From: Chryseobacterium paludis | GTDB taxonomy: Bacteria; Bacteroidota; Bacteroidia; Flavobacteriales; Weeksellaceae | Direction of reading: 5' to 3' | Assembly: GCF_025403485.1 (NCBI RefSeq) | Contig: NZ_CP099966.1 | Location: 2,418,001 to 2,482,000 of the forward strand | Length of the DNA: 64,000 nt | Shown here: positions 43,016-51,909 of the stretch, piece by piece | Numbering within the stretch: the first letter of the stretch is position 1 | Layout of the letters: each line of letters starts with the position of its first letter | The notes under the pieces: model-generated | The model's input: the letters and a program-made list of their open reading frames with translations, nothing else | Database searches by the model: none | Told to the model about the DNA's origin: nothing | Position numbers and translations under genes: made by a program

Positions 43016-44686
43016 ATGTGTGGAATTGTATGTTTGTTTGATGCGAAACAAAAAACTGAAATATTGAGACCTCAGGTCTTAGAAATGTCAAAAAAAATCC
43101 GTCATAGGGGTCCAGACTGGAGTGGTGTTTTTCAAAATGAAAAAGTAGTATTCTCTCATGAAAGATTGGCAATCGTGGATCCTACTTCTGGAAAACAACC
43201 GTTATTTTCTAAAGATGGAAATACCGTCTTAGCTGTAAATGGAGAAATATACAACCACAGAGAATTGAAAGAAGAATTCCCTGACTATGAATTTCAAACT
43301 CAATCTGACTGTGAAGTTATTTTGGCTCTTTATGAAAGATACGGAAAAGACTTCCTTGAAAAACTAAATGGTATTTTTGCTTTTTCACTTTATGACATAA
43401 AAAATGATGTTTATCTTATTGCTCGTGACCATATGGGAATATGCCCTTTATATCAAGGCTGGGACAGAAGTGGAAACTTTTATGTAGCTTCAGAATTAAA
43501 GGCACTGGAAGGGGTATGTAAAACAATAGAGACTTTTTTACCGGGACACTATATATATAGTAAGGATGGCAATGAAATCCAACAATGGTATAAAAGAGAC
43601 TGGGTAAACTTCGATGAAGTAAAAGACAACGAAAGTGATATAAAAAAACTTAGAAAAGGACTTGAAGATGCCGTCCACAGACAATTGATGAGTGATGTTC
43701 CTTATGGTGTATTATTATCCGGAGGTTTAGACTCTTCTGTTATTTCTGCAATTACAGCGAAATATGCAAGACAAAGAGTTGAAAGCGGAGATACTCAGGA
43801 AGCATGGTATCCAAGATTGCATAGTTTTGCCGTAGGACTGGTTGGATCTCCTGATCTTACAGCCGCTAAAAAAGCCGCAGAACATATAGGATCTGTCCAT
43901 CATGAAGTCAATTTTACTGTACAAGAAGGGTTGGATGCCATTCGCGATGTTATTTATCATCTTGAAACTTACGATGTAACAACGATAAGAGCTTCAACTC
44001 CAATGTATCTTTTAGCAAGAGTTATTAAATCTATGGGAATAAAAATGGTACTCTCTGGTGAAGGTTCTGATGAACTTTTTGGTGGATATTTATATTTTCA
44101 TAAAGCACCGAATGCAAAAGAATTCCATGATGAGACGGTAAGAAAATTAGGAAAGCTTCACCTGTACGATTGCTTAAGAGCAAATAAAGCTTTAATGAGT
44201 TGGGGAATTGAAGGTCGTGTTCCTTTTCTGGATAAGGAATTCATGGATATAGCCATGTCCATTAATCCGAAGGATAAAATGATCAATGTCGCTGAAGGAA
44301 AAATAGAAAAATGGATCTTAAGAAAAGCTTTTGAAGACACGCTTCCGGAGTCTATTGTCTGGAGACAAAAAGAACAGTTCTCTGATGGTGTTGGCTATTC
44401 ATGGATTGATACTTTAAGAGAGGTCGCAGAAAAAGAGGTTACCGATGAAATGATGATTAACGCAAAATTCCGGTTTCCACTGAACACTCCTCAAAATAAA
44501 GAAGAATACCGATACCGTACTATTTTTGAAGAGCATTTCCCAAGTGAAACCGCAGCAGCAACTGTACCATCTGTACCGTCAGTTGCTTGTTCAACCCCTA
44601 TTGCATTAGAATGGGATGAGGCATTTAAAAAGATGAATGACCCAAGTGGAAGGGCAGTAAAAGTACATGAAACATCGTATGAATAA
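43016..44686 (+). CDS. asnB: Asparagine synthase (glutamine-hydrolysing)
   Basis: Makes asparagine from aspartate, glutamine and ATP. 556 residues, close to the E. coli enzyme. The class II amidotransferase nucleophile is Cys2 (MCGIVCLFD), with RHRGPDWSG, NGEIYNHRELK and the synthetase PP-loop GVLLSGGLDSSVIS near residue 235. Downstream: SGEGSDELFGGY. The C-terminus carries a short Pro/Ser/Val insertion (AAATVPSVPSVACS) before TPIALEWDEAF. Confidence 0.97.
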   Translation: MCGIVCLFDAKQKTEILRPQVLEMSKKIRHRGPDWSGVFQNEKVVFSHERLAIVDPTSGKQPLFSKDGNTVLAVNGEIYNHRELKEEFPDYEFQTQSDCEVILALYERYGKDFLEKLNGIFAFSLYDIKNDVYLIARDHMGICPLYQGWDRSGNFYVASELKALEGVCKTIETFLPGHYIYSKDGNEIQQWYKRDWVNFDEVKDNESDIKKLRKGLEDAVHRQLMSDVPYGVLLSGGLDSSVISAITAKYARQRVESGDTQEAWYPRLHSFAVGLVGSPDLTAAKKAAEHIGSVHHEVNFTVQEGLDAIRDVIYHLETYDVTTIRASTPMYLLARVIKSMGIKMVLSGEGSDELFGGYLYFHKAPNAKEFHDETVRKLGKLHLYDCLRANKALMSWGIEGRVPFLDKEFMDIAMSINPKDKMINVAEGKIEKWILRKAFEDTLPESIVWRQKEQFSDGVGYSWIDTLREVAEKEVTDEMMINAKFRFPLNTPQNKEEYRYRTIFEEHFPSETAAATVPSVPSVACSTPIALEWDEAFKKMNDPSGRAVKVHETSYE

Positions 44687-44790
44687 TTAATCTTTGAGAG
44701 ATAGATTTTTTGGAGTTAGACCATCAGAATAAAAATTATTCCGATCTGATTCTAAAGCCTCACATCCTATCTTCTAAAGTAAAATTTATT

Positions 44791-44818
44791 AATCCTGTAG
44801 CAATACAGGATTTTCTTT
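44791..44818 (+). terminator. asnB terminator
   Basis: AATCCTGTA-GCAA-TACAGGATT perfect 9-bp hairpin followed by TTCTTTTG. It lies 105 bp after the asnB stop. Confidence 0.75.
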
Positions 44819-44917
44819 TGAATTAACAGCAAGAATATTGACAGATTTTAACCGACAATCAAAAATAGTATCTAATAAATAATTATATTTGGAAAACGAA
44901 AAAATCAATTTTATAAA

Positions 44918-45727
44918 ATGAGAAGAACCATTACTATCTTTTTTGCTTTATTATCCATAAATTTTGCTTTTGGCCAAGGTAAATTTGGTAAATATCTTAA
45001 CTCAAAAAAACTTGCCCTAACTTATAAGACTGTAAAGGATAACGAAAAAGAAAACTACTATCAACAATATTACTGGCTGGCAAAAGCTGAGCAATTAAAA
45101 ACATATCCTCACCTTAAGGATGTAAAACCAATTGTTTTATATGAGTTTGTAAAAAAAGTAAACCCTCAAAATCTAACTAAAAAATTAGATGCAAGAGGTA
45201 AAGAATTAAGAGAAACAGCGGAATTATCTCTAAATCAATATTTTAAAAATAAAAATTTTGAGAACAATGCTGTTTTGATGTACAATCTCGAAACGTATGT
45301 GGATCCTTCTCAAGGCGAATATTTCACAAAAGTAGATCCTGAAAAAATTAAGGAACTGGTACCAAAAGAATTATTTGCATTCAACTCTCTAAACAAAAAA
45401 ACTCAGGAAGAGAAAACATACTACCTTTGGATCGACAAGAAGAAAGATGATTTTAATATTGTAGATATTATTCCTAGTGAAGAAGATAAAAAATTCTATG
45501 CTTCTTTAAAGCAATACCTTCCGGGATATAAGTTTTCAAAATATGTTCCTTCTGTGAAAAAAGGAAATAAAACAGATAAAACAGATGTTGATTTTTACTA
45601 CATCATGCCATTTGAACAGAACACGGATAACATTGAGTATAAAACAACAGATTTCAAAACTTTTATTTTAAGCCAGTACAGAAAAGCTGGGGATGAATGG
45701 AAAGGAGTAGAAAAAACTAAAAAATAA
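44918..45727 (+). CDS. Secreted hypothetical protein
   Basis: A 269-residue exported protein (MRRTITIFFALLSINFAFGQ). The mature part is rich in Lys/Tyr with many charged helices and no Cys. It contains runs such as NQYFKNKNFENNAV and SLKQYLPGYKFSKYVP. I recognise no family or catalytic motif. It has its own terminator and stands alone; likely periplasmic or secreted. Confidence 0.75.
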   Translation: MRRTITIFFALLSINFAFGQGKFGKYLNSKKLALTYKTVKDNEKENYYQQYYWLAKAEQLKTYPHLKDVKPIVLYEFVKKVNPQNLTKKLDARGKELRETAELSLNQYFKNKNFENNAVLMYNLETYVDPSQGEYFTKVDPEKIKELVPKELFAFNSLNKKTQEEKTYYLWIDKKKDDFNIVDIIPSEEDKKFYASLKQYLPGYKFSKYVPSVKKGNKTDKTDVDFYYIMPFEQNTDNIEYKTTDFKTFILSQYRKAGDEWKGVEKTKK

Positions 45728-45730
45728 ATT

Positions 45731-45762
45731 AAAAAGTCTTGTGAAATTTCACAAGACTTTTT
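45731..45762. terminator. Terminator after the secreted protein gene
   Basis: A 32-bp perfect palindrome built on AAAAAGTCTTGTGAAA. It lies 4 bp after the stop codon. Confidence 0.9.
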
Positions 45763-45951
45763 AATTTTATAGATATTTCTTATATCTAATAATAAATTCT
45801 ATTAAGTTTTTTAATGCGTTAATTTGAGCAATTTATAAACAAAGGAAAGAAAATAGGTTCTTCTTTTAATTCCACTACTACATTTTTAATCAACTCAAAT
45901 TAGCTGAAATTTTACTGATATAAATTATTTAAAGATTCTAGCTGATATAAA

Positions 45952-47352
45952 ATGTCTGAAACCAACTCGTCCACAACATCTATTAAAAAGATCCTCCCAT
46001 TGATTCTTGCCACTGCCATTTTTATGCAGATGCTGGATTCAACAATTTTAAATACTTCCTTACCTTCTATAGCAAAAGATCTGAAGGAATCGCCTTTGAA
46101 TATGCAGAACGCTATTATCAGTTATGTTCTGACATTAGCGGTTTTTATGCCTGCAAGTGGTTTTTTAGCAGATCGATTCGGAACGAAAAAGGTCTTTATT
46201 TTCTCTCTTGTACTCTTTAGTCTGGGTTCATTATTTTGTGCCTTATCACAGAACCTCACGCACCTTGTTATTTCAAGAGTAATACAGGGAGTTGGTGGCA
46301 GTTTGATGACTCCTGTTGGAAAATTAGCTTTAATAAAAACATTTGATAAAAATGAACTATTAAAAGCGATGAATTTCGCCATTATTCCTGCACTTATTGG
46401 CCCTGTCCTCGGTCCTCTTGTTGGAGGATATATGGTAGATTACCTATCGTGGCACTGGATCTTTCTTATTAATATCCCTATTGGGATTTTAGGAATTATT
46501 TTAGGAATTAGATTCATGCCTAATTATAAATCTGACGATGTTGATTTCGATCTAAAAGGATTCATGATTTTTGCGGCAGCCTCTCTCCTGCTTTCTATCT
46601 CATTGGAACTTTTTGGAGATTTACAGAATACGACTCCCGTTCTTCTTGTTTTTATTCTGGGCTTCTTATTTCTATACTATTATTACAGACATGCAAAAAG
46701 AGGTGGAAACCCTATATTTCCTTTAAACTTATTTCAGGTGAGAACATTCCGTGTAGGAATTGTGGGAAACATGGCCACTCGGTTAGGAATCAGTGCTGTT
46801 CCTTTATTACTCCCCTTAATGATACAGATTGCTTATAAACAATCTGCAGTTACATCAGGCTGGATTATTGCCCCTATGGCATTAACAGCGATATTTGGAA
46901 AGTCTTCAGTTATCAAGATCTTAGACAAATTCGGATATCGCCAGACCTTAATGGTCAATACATTCATTATCGGAACATTAATATGCCTGCTTGCTATTCC
47001 AAATATCCATACTTCCTTATACTGGTTTGTTCCTATTATTGCTGTTTTGGGATTTTTCAATTCCATTCAGTTTACTTCTATGAATACTATTTCCATCGCA
47101 GATTTGCGAAACTTCCAGACCAGTAGCGGAAATTCTCTGATATCTGTAAATCAACAGCTCGCTATAGGTTTTGGGATCGCCTTCGGTCTTATTGTATTAA
47201 AAATATTTGAAAGCACTGATCTTATTAAAGGAGAAATACACAATGCATTCCGTTACACTTTTCTTACGGTTGGCATACTTACGATTCTCTCAGGATTGGT
47301 CTTCAGAAGGCTTCATATTTCAGATGGTAAAAACATGAAATCCAAAGAATAA
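45952..47352 (+). CDS. MFS transporter, DHA2-like drug efflux
   Basis: A 466-residue inner-membrane exporter with about 14 hydrophobic segments. Family signatures: TM1 motif QMLDSTILNTSLPSIAKDL, motif A FLADRFGTKKVF after TM2, and motif C in the region AIIPALIGPVLGPLVGGYM. It resembles QacA/EmrB-type proton-driven multidrug pumps. No membrane-fusion protein or regulator is adjacent; the substrate is unknown. Confidence 0.9.
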   Translation: MSETNSSTTSIKKILPLILATAIFMQMLDSTILNTSLPSIAKDLKESPLNMQNAIISYVLTLAVFMPASGFLADRFGTKKVFIFSLVLFSLGSLFCALSQNLTHLVISRVIQGVGGSLMTPVGKLALIKTFDKNELLKAMNFAIIPALIGPVLGPLVGGYMVDYLSWHWIFLINIPIGILGIILGIRFMPNYKSDDVDFDLKGFMIFAAASLLLSISLELFGDLQNTTPVLLVFILGFLFLYYYYRHAKRGGNPIFPLNLFQVRTFRVGIVGNMATRLGISAVPLLLPLMIQIAYKQSAVTSGWIIAPMALTAIFGKSSVIKILDKFGYRQTLMVNTFIIGTLICLLAIPNIHTSLYWFVPIIAVLGFFNSIQFTSMNTISIADLRNFQTSSGNSLISVNQQLAIGFGIAFGLIVLKIFESTDLIKGEIHNAFRYTFLTVGILTILSGLVFRRLHISDGKNMKSKE

Positions 47353-47391
47353 CACCTTTATTCTCAATCCTTAACAAATCTGTGAAAATCA

Positions 47392-47416
47392 GATCTGTAC
47401 GAACTTAACACAGATC
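47392..47416 (+). promoter_or_regulatory. Inverted repeat before the pirin gene (possible operator)
   Basis: GATCTGT at 47392-47398 is inverted as ACAGATC at 47410-47416 with 11 bp between. It lies ~25 bp upstream of TATTTTTG (47441-47448), a -7 box 21 bp before the pirin ATG. Modest evidence. Confidence 0.35.
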
Positions 47417-47469
47417 AATGCAATTGATCTCCATCTACTCTATTTTTGTTTGTATAAAAAATCAACATT

Positions 47470-48348
47470 ATGATGACAACTAAAAAAGTAGAAATGGTGA
47501 TATCACCAAAACCTGCACATTTTGTAGGTGATGGTTTTAGAGTTCATAACTTTATACCAGGAGCATCCGGATTGGACATGAAAAGAATGGATCCTTTTAT
47601 TATGCTCGATTATAATTCAAAATTTCATTTTAACGGATCTGAAAAACCTAGAGGCGTGGGTGTACATCCACACAGAGGTTTTGAAACAGTAACAATAGCT
47701 TATAAGGGAAAAGTCGAACATCATGACAGCTCAGGTGGCGGCGGCATAATCGGAGAAGGAGATGTACAATGGATGACTGCAGCAAAAGGAGTTCTGCATA
47801 AAGAATACCATGAAAGAGAATGGTCCAAGACCGGAGGAATTTTTCAGATGGTTCAGCTTTGGGTAAACCTTCCTGCTAAGGATAAAATGAGTAAACCAAA
47901 GTATCAGGCTATTCAGAATTCAGATATGAAATTGGTCGATCTTGGAGAAAATGGATCAATTGAAATAATAGCTGGAGAATATAATGGAAATAAAGGTCCG
48001 GCCTTTACTTTCACTCCTGTACATATGATGAATGCTAAGTTAAAAGCTGGTGGAAAAGCTGACTTTCATTTTCCTGACCATTATAATACCGCAGCTCTTG
48101 TGATTGAAGGAAGTATTATGGTGAACGGAAGCGAAAAGGCTGCAAGTGATCAGTTCGTATTATTTGAAAATCAAGGTGAAGATTTTACTATTGAAGCAAG
48201 CGAGGATGCAATCGTACTGATCATTAGCGGAGAACCAATCAAAGAGCCTATTTTTCCACACGGCCCTTTTGTAATGAATACAAGAGAGGAAATCATGCAG
48301 GCTTTTGAAGATTTCAACACCGGAAAGTTTGGATACCTGGAAGATTAA
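47470..48348 (+). CDS. Pirin family protein (first copy)
   Basis: A 292-residue bicupin. N-terminal metal-binding cupin: VGVHPHRGFETVTIAYKG, EHHDSSGGGGIIGEGDVQWM, AAKGVLHKEYHE. Pirins bind Fe or other metals, and some have quercetinase activity or act as redox sensors. A 17-bp hairpin after it ends this unit, so it is transcribed apart from the downstream cluster. The second pirin at 48854 is a distant paralogue. Confidence 0.93.
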   Translation: MMTTKKVEMVISPKPAHFVGDGFRVHNFIPGASGLDMKRMDPFIMLDYNSKFHFNGSEKPRGVGVHPHRGFETVTIAYKGKVEHHDSSGGGGIIGEGDVQWMTAAKGVLHKEYHEREWSKTGGIFQMVQLWVNLPAKDKMSKPKYQAIQNSDMKLVDLGENGSIEIIAGEYNGNKGPAFTFTPVHMMNAKLKAGGKADFHFPDHYNTAALVIEGSIMVNGSEKAASDQFVLFENQGEDFTIEASEDAIVLIISGEPIKEPIFPHGPFVMNTREEIMQAFEDFNTGKFGYLED

Positions 48349-48369
48349 CTAACAAATTAAGGAAATTAA

Positions 48370-48421
48370 GCAATAATTAAATAATCTTAATCTTAAGCCG
48401 ATTATTTAATTATTGCTTTTT
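48370..48421 (+). terminator. Terminator after the first pirin gene
   Basis: Perfect 17-bp inverted repeat GCAATAATTAAATAATC / GATTATTTAATTATTGC with a 13-nt loop, then T5. Confidence 0.85.
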
Positions 48422-48479
48422 ATTACCTTTAACGAAACACTTTTAAGCATTATAAATATTATAATTAAAAAAATACATA

Positions 48480-48797
48480 ATGAAATCAGAGTTTGAACAT
48501 ATTCCTTTAGTTAAAAATGACTCAAAGAAAAGATTTGAAATAGAAGTAAACGGACATTTTGCTTTTATTGATTATCGTGAAATGGGCAGTCAGATAATTT
48601 TAGTACATACAGAAGCTGAACCAGAATTAGCAGGAACAGGAGCCGCGGCAGCTGTTGTTGAGAAAACCCTTTGTTATATTGAAGAAAATACCAAAAAATT
48701 ACTTCCACTCTGTCCTTATGTTTTCGCTTATATTAAAAAGCATCCGGAATGGAAACGTATTGTCGATGACAGATTTGAAGGATACAGTAAACTTTAA
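48480..48797 (+). CDS. Small GNAT-like N-acetyltransferase (YjdJ type)
   Basis: A 105-residue single-domain member of the short acetyltransferase family. FAFIDYREMGSQIILVHTEAEPELAGTGAAAAVVEKTL carries the CoA-binding-like ELAGTGAAAA, and LPLCPYVFAYIKKHPEW the distal Cys-Pro-Tyr motif. It starts the second transcription unit of the redox cluster, after a strong terminator. Its substrate is unknown. Confidence 0.85.
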   Translation: MKSEFEHIPLVKNDSKKRFEIEVNGHFAFIDYREMGSQIILVHTEAEPELAGTGAAAAVVEKTLCYIEENTKKLLPLCPYVFAYIKKHPEWKRIVDDRFEGYSKL

Positions 48798-48853
48798 TAT
48801 CACAAAAAAGTAACAACACTTTAATTAAATCAATTTTAAAAGAGCACATTATT

Positions 48854-49753
48854 ATGTCAAATATTGGACTTATCATAGAAGAAAAAGCTGCAGATATAGG
48901 AAATTTTTTGGTGGGAAGACTTTTACCTTTCCGTGAAAAAAGAGCAGTTGGTCCGTTTGTTTTTATAGACCATATGGGACCATCAGAATTAAAAGATTAT
49001 CAAAATCTGGATGTGCCGCCACATCCACATATCGGACTATCTACTTTAACTTATTTGCTTGAGGGTTCTATTTTTCACCGTGACAGCATTGGAAGCGCCA
49101 TGGAGATAAAACCTGGAGCAGTTAACTGGATGACCGCGGGAAAAGGCGTTGTTCATTCTGAAAGAACACCTGAATATTTAAGAGAAACGGATAAAAAACT
49201 TCATGGTTTTCAAATCTGGGTAGGACTTCCAAAACACTTGGAGCAAAGTGAGCCAACTTTTCATCATATCGAAGCAGACGAGCTTCCGGTTTGGGAGGAT
49301 GGTGAAATTCATTATAAATTAATTGCTGGAGAAGCATTTGAAAAAAAATCTCCGGTTCCTGTACACAGTAAATTATTTTTCATTGAAATAAAAACCAAAA
49401 CCGCACAGAAAATAAGTATAGGACAGGATCTGTATGGTGAAGCCGCTATGTACGTTTTAGATGGAACAGTAAATATCGAGGGAAATACTTATGGATCAAA
49501 ACAGCTTCTAATAGCCAAAGACACTAAGCTATGTGAGTTTGAAATGAGTGAAAATGCTACTGTTTATATTTTCGGAGGTGAACCCTTCGATGAAGAACGA
49601 TTTATATTCTGGAATTTCGTAAATTCGGATAAAGAATTACTTGATCAGGCTAAGGTAAACTGGAATGATCAAAACCATGATGCTTTCCCATTAGTTCCTG
49701 GAGATGACCAAGACTTCGTTCCACTTCCAAAATCAATTTTGAACAGAAAATAA
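48854..49753 (+). CDS. Pirin family protein (second copy)
   Basis: A 299-residue bicupin with GPFVFIDHMGPSELK, PPHPHIGLSTLTYLLEG, HRDSIGSAMEIKPGAVNWM and GKGVVHSERTPE, giving the usual three His and one Glu metal site. It shares the family with the gene at 47470 but differs in most residues. It lies 56 bp after the small acetyltransferase and 32 bp before an FMN reductase gene, so it probably belongs to a long operon. Confidence 0.93.
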   Translation: MSNIGLIIEEKAADIGNFLVGRLLPFREKRAVGPFVFIDHMGPSELKDYQNLDVPPHPHIGLSTLTYLLEGSIFHRDSIGSAMEIKPGAVNWMTAGKGVVHSERTPEYLRETDKKLHGFQIWVGLPKHLEQSEPTFHHIEADELPVWEDGEIHYKLIAGEAFEKKSPVPVHSKLFFIEIKTKTAQKISIGQDLYGEAAMYVLDGTVNIEGNTYGSKQLLIAKDTKLCEFEMSENATVYIFGGEPFDEERFIFWNFVNSDKELLDQAKVNWNDQNHDAFPLVPGDDQDFVPLPKSILNRK

Positions 49754-49785
49754 ATTGGATCAGAGCCAAACAACTTAAATAACCA

Positions 49786-50319
49786 ATGAAAATATTAGCA
49801 TTTGCAGGAAGCACTTCTTCCACTTCGATTAACAGAGAACTGGTAAAATTTGTGTTAAAAAGTTTTCAAAATGAAGAGATCAATCTCATTGATTTGAATG
49901 ACTATAACATGCCTGTGTTTTCTGTGGATCTTGAGAAAAAAGGTTTTCCAGATCCTGCTCATAAATTTTTAAAAGTAATTGGAGACTGCGACGTGATTAT
50001 CTGTTCCCTTGCAGAACATAACAGGTCATATAGTGCTGCATTTAAAAATGTTTTCGATTGGGCTTCTAGAGTTAATGTAAAAGTATTTCAAAATAAACCG
50101 ATGCTTTTAATGAGTACTTCTCCTGGTGGCTATGGAGGTGGAAATGTGATGAATACTGCAAAAACCTTTTTCCCGCAATTTGCGGCAGAAGTTAAGGATA
50201 CTTTTTCCTTACCAAAGTTTTATGAAAACTTTGATCTGGAAAGTGGCGTTATCAATCCGGATATGCTCAAAGAACTGAATGATAAAATTGAAAATTTTAA
50301 AAACCAGATTACAGGATAA
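49786..50319 (+). CDS. NAD(P)H-dependent FMN reductase-like protein
   Basis: A 177-residue flavodoxin-fold oxidoreductase. The FMN phosphate loop is AGSTSSTSINRELV and the second loop is SLAEHNRSYSAAFKNVFDWASR. It probably reduces quinones, azo compounds or flavins with NAD(P)H. Its stop overlaps the TMEM175 start by one base, so they are coupled. Confidence 0.9.
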   Translation: MKILAFAGSTSSTSINRELVKFVLKSFQNEEINLIDLNDYNMPVFSVDLEKKGFPDPAHKFLKVIGDCDVIICSLAEHNRSYSAAFKNVFDWASRVNVKVFQNKPMLLMSTSPGGYGGGNVMNTAKTFFPQFAAEVKDTFSLPKFYENFDLESGVINPDMLKELNDKIENFKNQITG

Positions 50320-50897
50320 TGACCAAGGGAAGACTAGAAGCATTCAGTGATGGTGTCTTAGCCATTATCATTACCATCATGGTCCTTGAACTCAAAGTAC
50401 CGGAAGGAGATAGCTGGGCGAGCCTTAAGCCCATTGTTCCAAAGCTCTTAGCATACATATTCAGTTTTATTTATGTTGGGATCTACTGGAATAATCACCA
50501 TCATCTTTTTCAGGCTGCAAAAAAAATTAATGGAAGTGTACTTTGGGCAAATCTGCATTTACTCTTCTGGCTTTCATTGATGCCCATTGCAACAGAGTGG
50601 ATCGGAAATACCCGTTTTGCTAAAAATCCTGTTGCCGCTTATGGTATTGGACTGATTATGTGTGCCATTGCATATACTATCATGGAGAATTTAATTGTAC
50701 AATGTGAAGGGGAAAATTCAAAATTAAAAGATGCAATACATTCAAAATTTAAAGAATACATTTCAATTGTATTTTACATAACAGGAATCGTAACTTCTTT
50801 TTTTTATCCTTATATTGCTATCTGTTTTTATTACATCGTTGCTCTTATATGGCTCATTCCTGACAGAAGAATCGAAAAAATATTAAAAGAAGAATAA
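50319..50897 (+). CDS. TMEM175 family potassium-channel-like protein
   Basis: A 192-residue membrane protein with about six hydrophobic segments. The family signature RLEAFSDGVLAIIITIMVLE (FSD motif in TM1) is present, then EYISIVFYITGIV and a C-terminal segment. Bacterial TMEM175 proteins form tetrameric K+-selective channels. The coupling with redox genes on both sides (one-base overlaps) is notable and could reflect membrane-potential or electrophile-stress response, as with Kef systems, but this is inference. Confidence 0.9.
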   Translation: MTKGRLEAFSDGVLAIIITIMVLELKVPEGDSWASLKPIVPKLLAYIFSFIYVGIYWNNHHHLFQAAKKINGSVLWANLHLLFWLSLMPIATEWIGNTRFAKNPVAAYGIGLIMCAIAYTIMENLIVQCEGENSKLKDAIHSKFKEYISIVFYITGIVTSFFYPYIAICFYYIVALIWLIPDRRIEKILKEE

Positions 50898-51115
50898 TGG
50901 AAACGCACGAATATAATAATGGAGATCTTGCTGTGATCTGGATGCCAAAAAAATGTATCCATTCCGCAATTTGTGTAAAATTGCTTCCGCAAGTTTATAA
51001 CCCTAAGGACAGACCCTGGATAAAGGTTGAGAACGCAACAACACAAGAACTTAAAGATCAAATCGAGCAATGTCCTTCAGGGGCATTGAGTTACAAATTC
51101 AATACTGAAAAATAA
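50897..51115 (+). CDS. yjdI: YjdI-type (4Fe-4S) mono-cluster protein
   Basis: A 72-residue protein. Candidate cluster ligands: Cys20-x-His22-x3-Cys26 (CIHSAIC) and Cys59 in EQCPSGAL. This matches the small single-cluster domain typified by E. coli YjdI. The start overlaps the end of the TMEM175 gene by one base and the stop overlaps the OsmC start by one base. A redox or sensor role is likely; no electron partner is proven. Confidence 0.9.
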   Translation: METHEYNNGDLAVIWMPKKCIHSAICVKLLPQVYNPKDRPWIKVENATTQELKDQIEQCPSGALSYKFNTEK

Positions 51116-51513
51116 TGGGGGTAACCGTAAAAGCAAGTTTAGGAAAAACAAAATATTATACGGAAGTAATAGCCGGTGAAAATAAGATCATTACGGACGA
51201 ACCCATTGATAAAGGAGGACAAAATAAAGGTTTCAATCCTTTTGAAATTCTGGCCACTTCTTTGGCGAGCTGTACTGCTGCGACTTTAAGAATGTACATC
51301 GACAGGAAAGAATGGGATGTAGAGAAGATTAACGTAGAGGTTGATCTGGAAAACTTTCCGCTTTCCAAAAGAGCTGTTTTCACAAGAAATATCAGCTTTG
51401 AAGGAACCAACCTGGATGATGATCAAATGAAAAGGCTTCACACTATTGCTGATGCCTGCCCTATTCATAAAATTTTAACAAACGATATAGAAATACTAAC
51501 CAAATTTTCATAA
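51115..51513 (+). CDS. OsmC family protein
   Basis: A 132-residue peroxiredoxin-like protein of the OsmC/Ohr family, which reduces organic hydroperoxides using two cysteines. Visible: Cys in LATSLASCTAATLRMYID (near residue 50) and Cys in IADACPIHKIL (near residue 114). It lies between YjdI and YjdJ-like genes with one-base spacing, as part of the same operon. Confidence 0.92.
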   Translation: MGVTVKASLGKTKYYTEVIAGENKIITDEPIDKGGQNKGFNPFEILATSLASCTAATLRMYIDRKEWDVEKINVEVDLENFPLSKRAVFTRNISFEGTNLDDDQMKRLHTIADACPIHKILTNDIEILTKFS

Positions 51514-51514
51514 T

Positions 51515-51799
51515 ATGACAGAGGTAAAACAAAACAACGACGAAAAACACGGAAGTTTTGAGGCTTTCATAGACGGAAACCGCGCAGGATTAATGACTTA
51601 TACCTGGGCTGGAGAAGAAAGATTCATTATTGATCATACAGAAGTAGAAGAAGCGTACAACGGAAAAGGCGTTGGTAAAGACATGGTTTTAGCGGCAGTA
51701 GATTTCGCAAGAAAACAAGGCAAAAAAATAATTGCGCTTTGTCCTTTTGCGAAAGCTACTTTCCAGAAGAACGAAGACCTACAGGACGTCGTAGTCTAG
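51515..51799 (+). CDS. yjdJ: Small GNAT-like N-acetyltransferase (YjdJ)
   Basis: A 94-residue acetyltransferase of the short type. HTEVEEAYNGKGVGKDMVLAAVDFARKQ contains the acetyl-CoA loop NGKGVGKD, and ALCPFAKATFQ contains the conserved Cys-Pro-Phe/Tyr motif. In E. coli yjdJ is next to yjdI; here an osmC gene lies between them. Last gene of the cluster, with a terminator 22 bp later. Confidence 0.88.
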   Translation: MTEVKQNNDEKHGSFEAFIDGNRAGLMTYTWAGEERFIIDHTEVEEAYNGKGVGKDMVLAAVDFARKQGKKIIALCPFAKATFQKNEDLQDVVV

Positions 51800-51821
51800 C
51801 TGACGAGAAAAAATACTTTGT

Positions 51822-51858
51822 AAACCTTTCAGGAATCTACCCTGAAAGGTTTTTCTTT
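51822..51858 (+). terminator. Terminator of the redox operon
   Basis: AAACCTTTCAGG / CCTGAAAGGTTT perfect 12-bp stem followed by T-rich DNA. Confidence 0.9.
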
Positions 51859-51879
51859 TTTATCAGAACATAAAAAAAC

Positions 51880-51887
51880 TATATTTG
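51880..51887 (+). promoter_or_regulatory. -7 box before the symporter gene
   Basis: TATATTTG, 22 bp before ATG 51910. A -33 TTTG is not evident. Confidence 0.45.
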
Positions 51888-51909
51888 TAAAATTTTAATT
51901 GCAAAAAAT

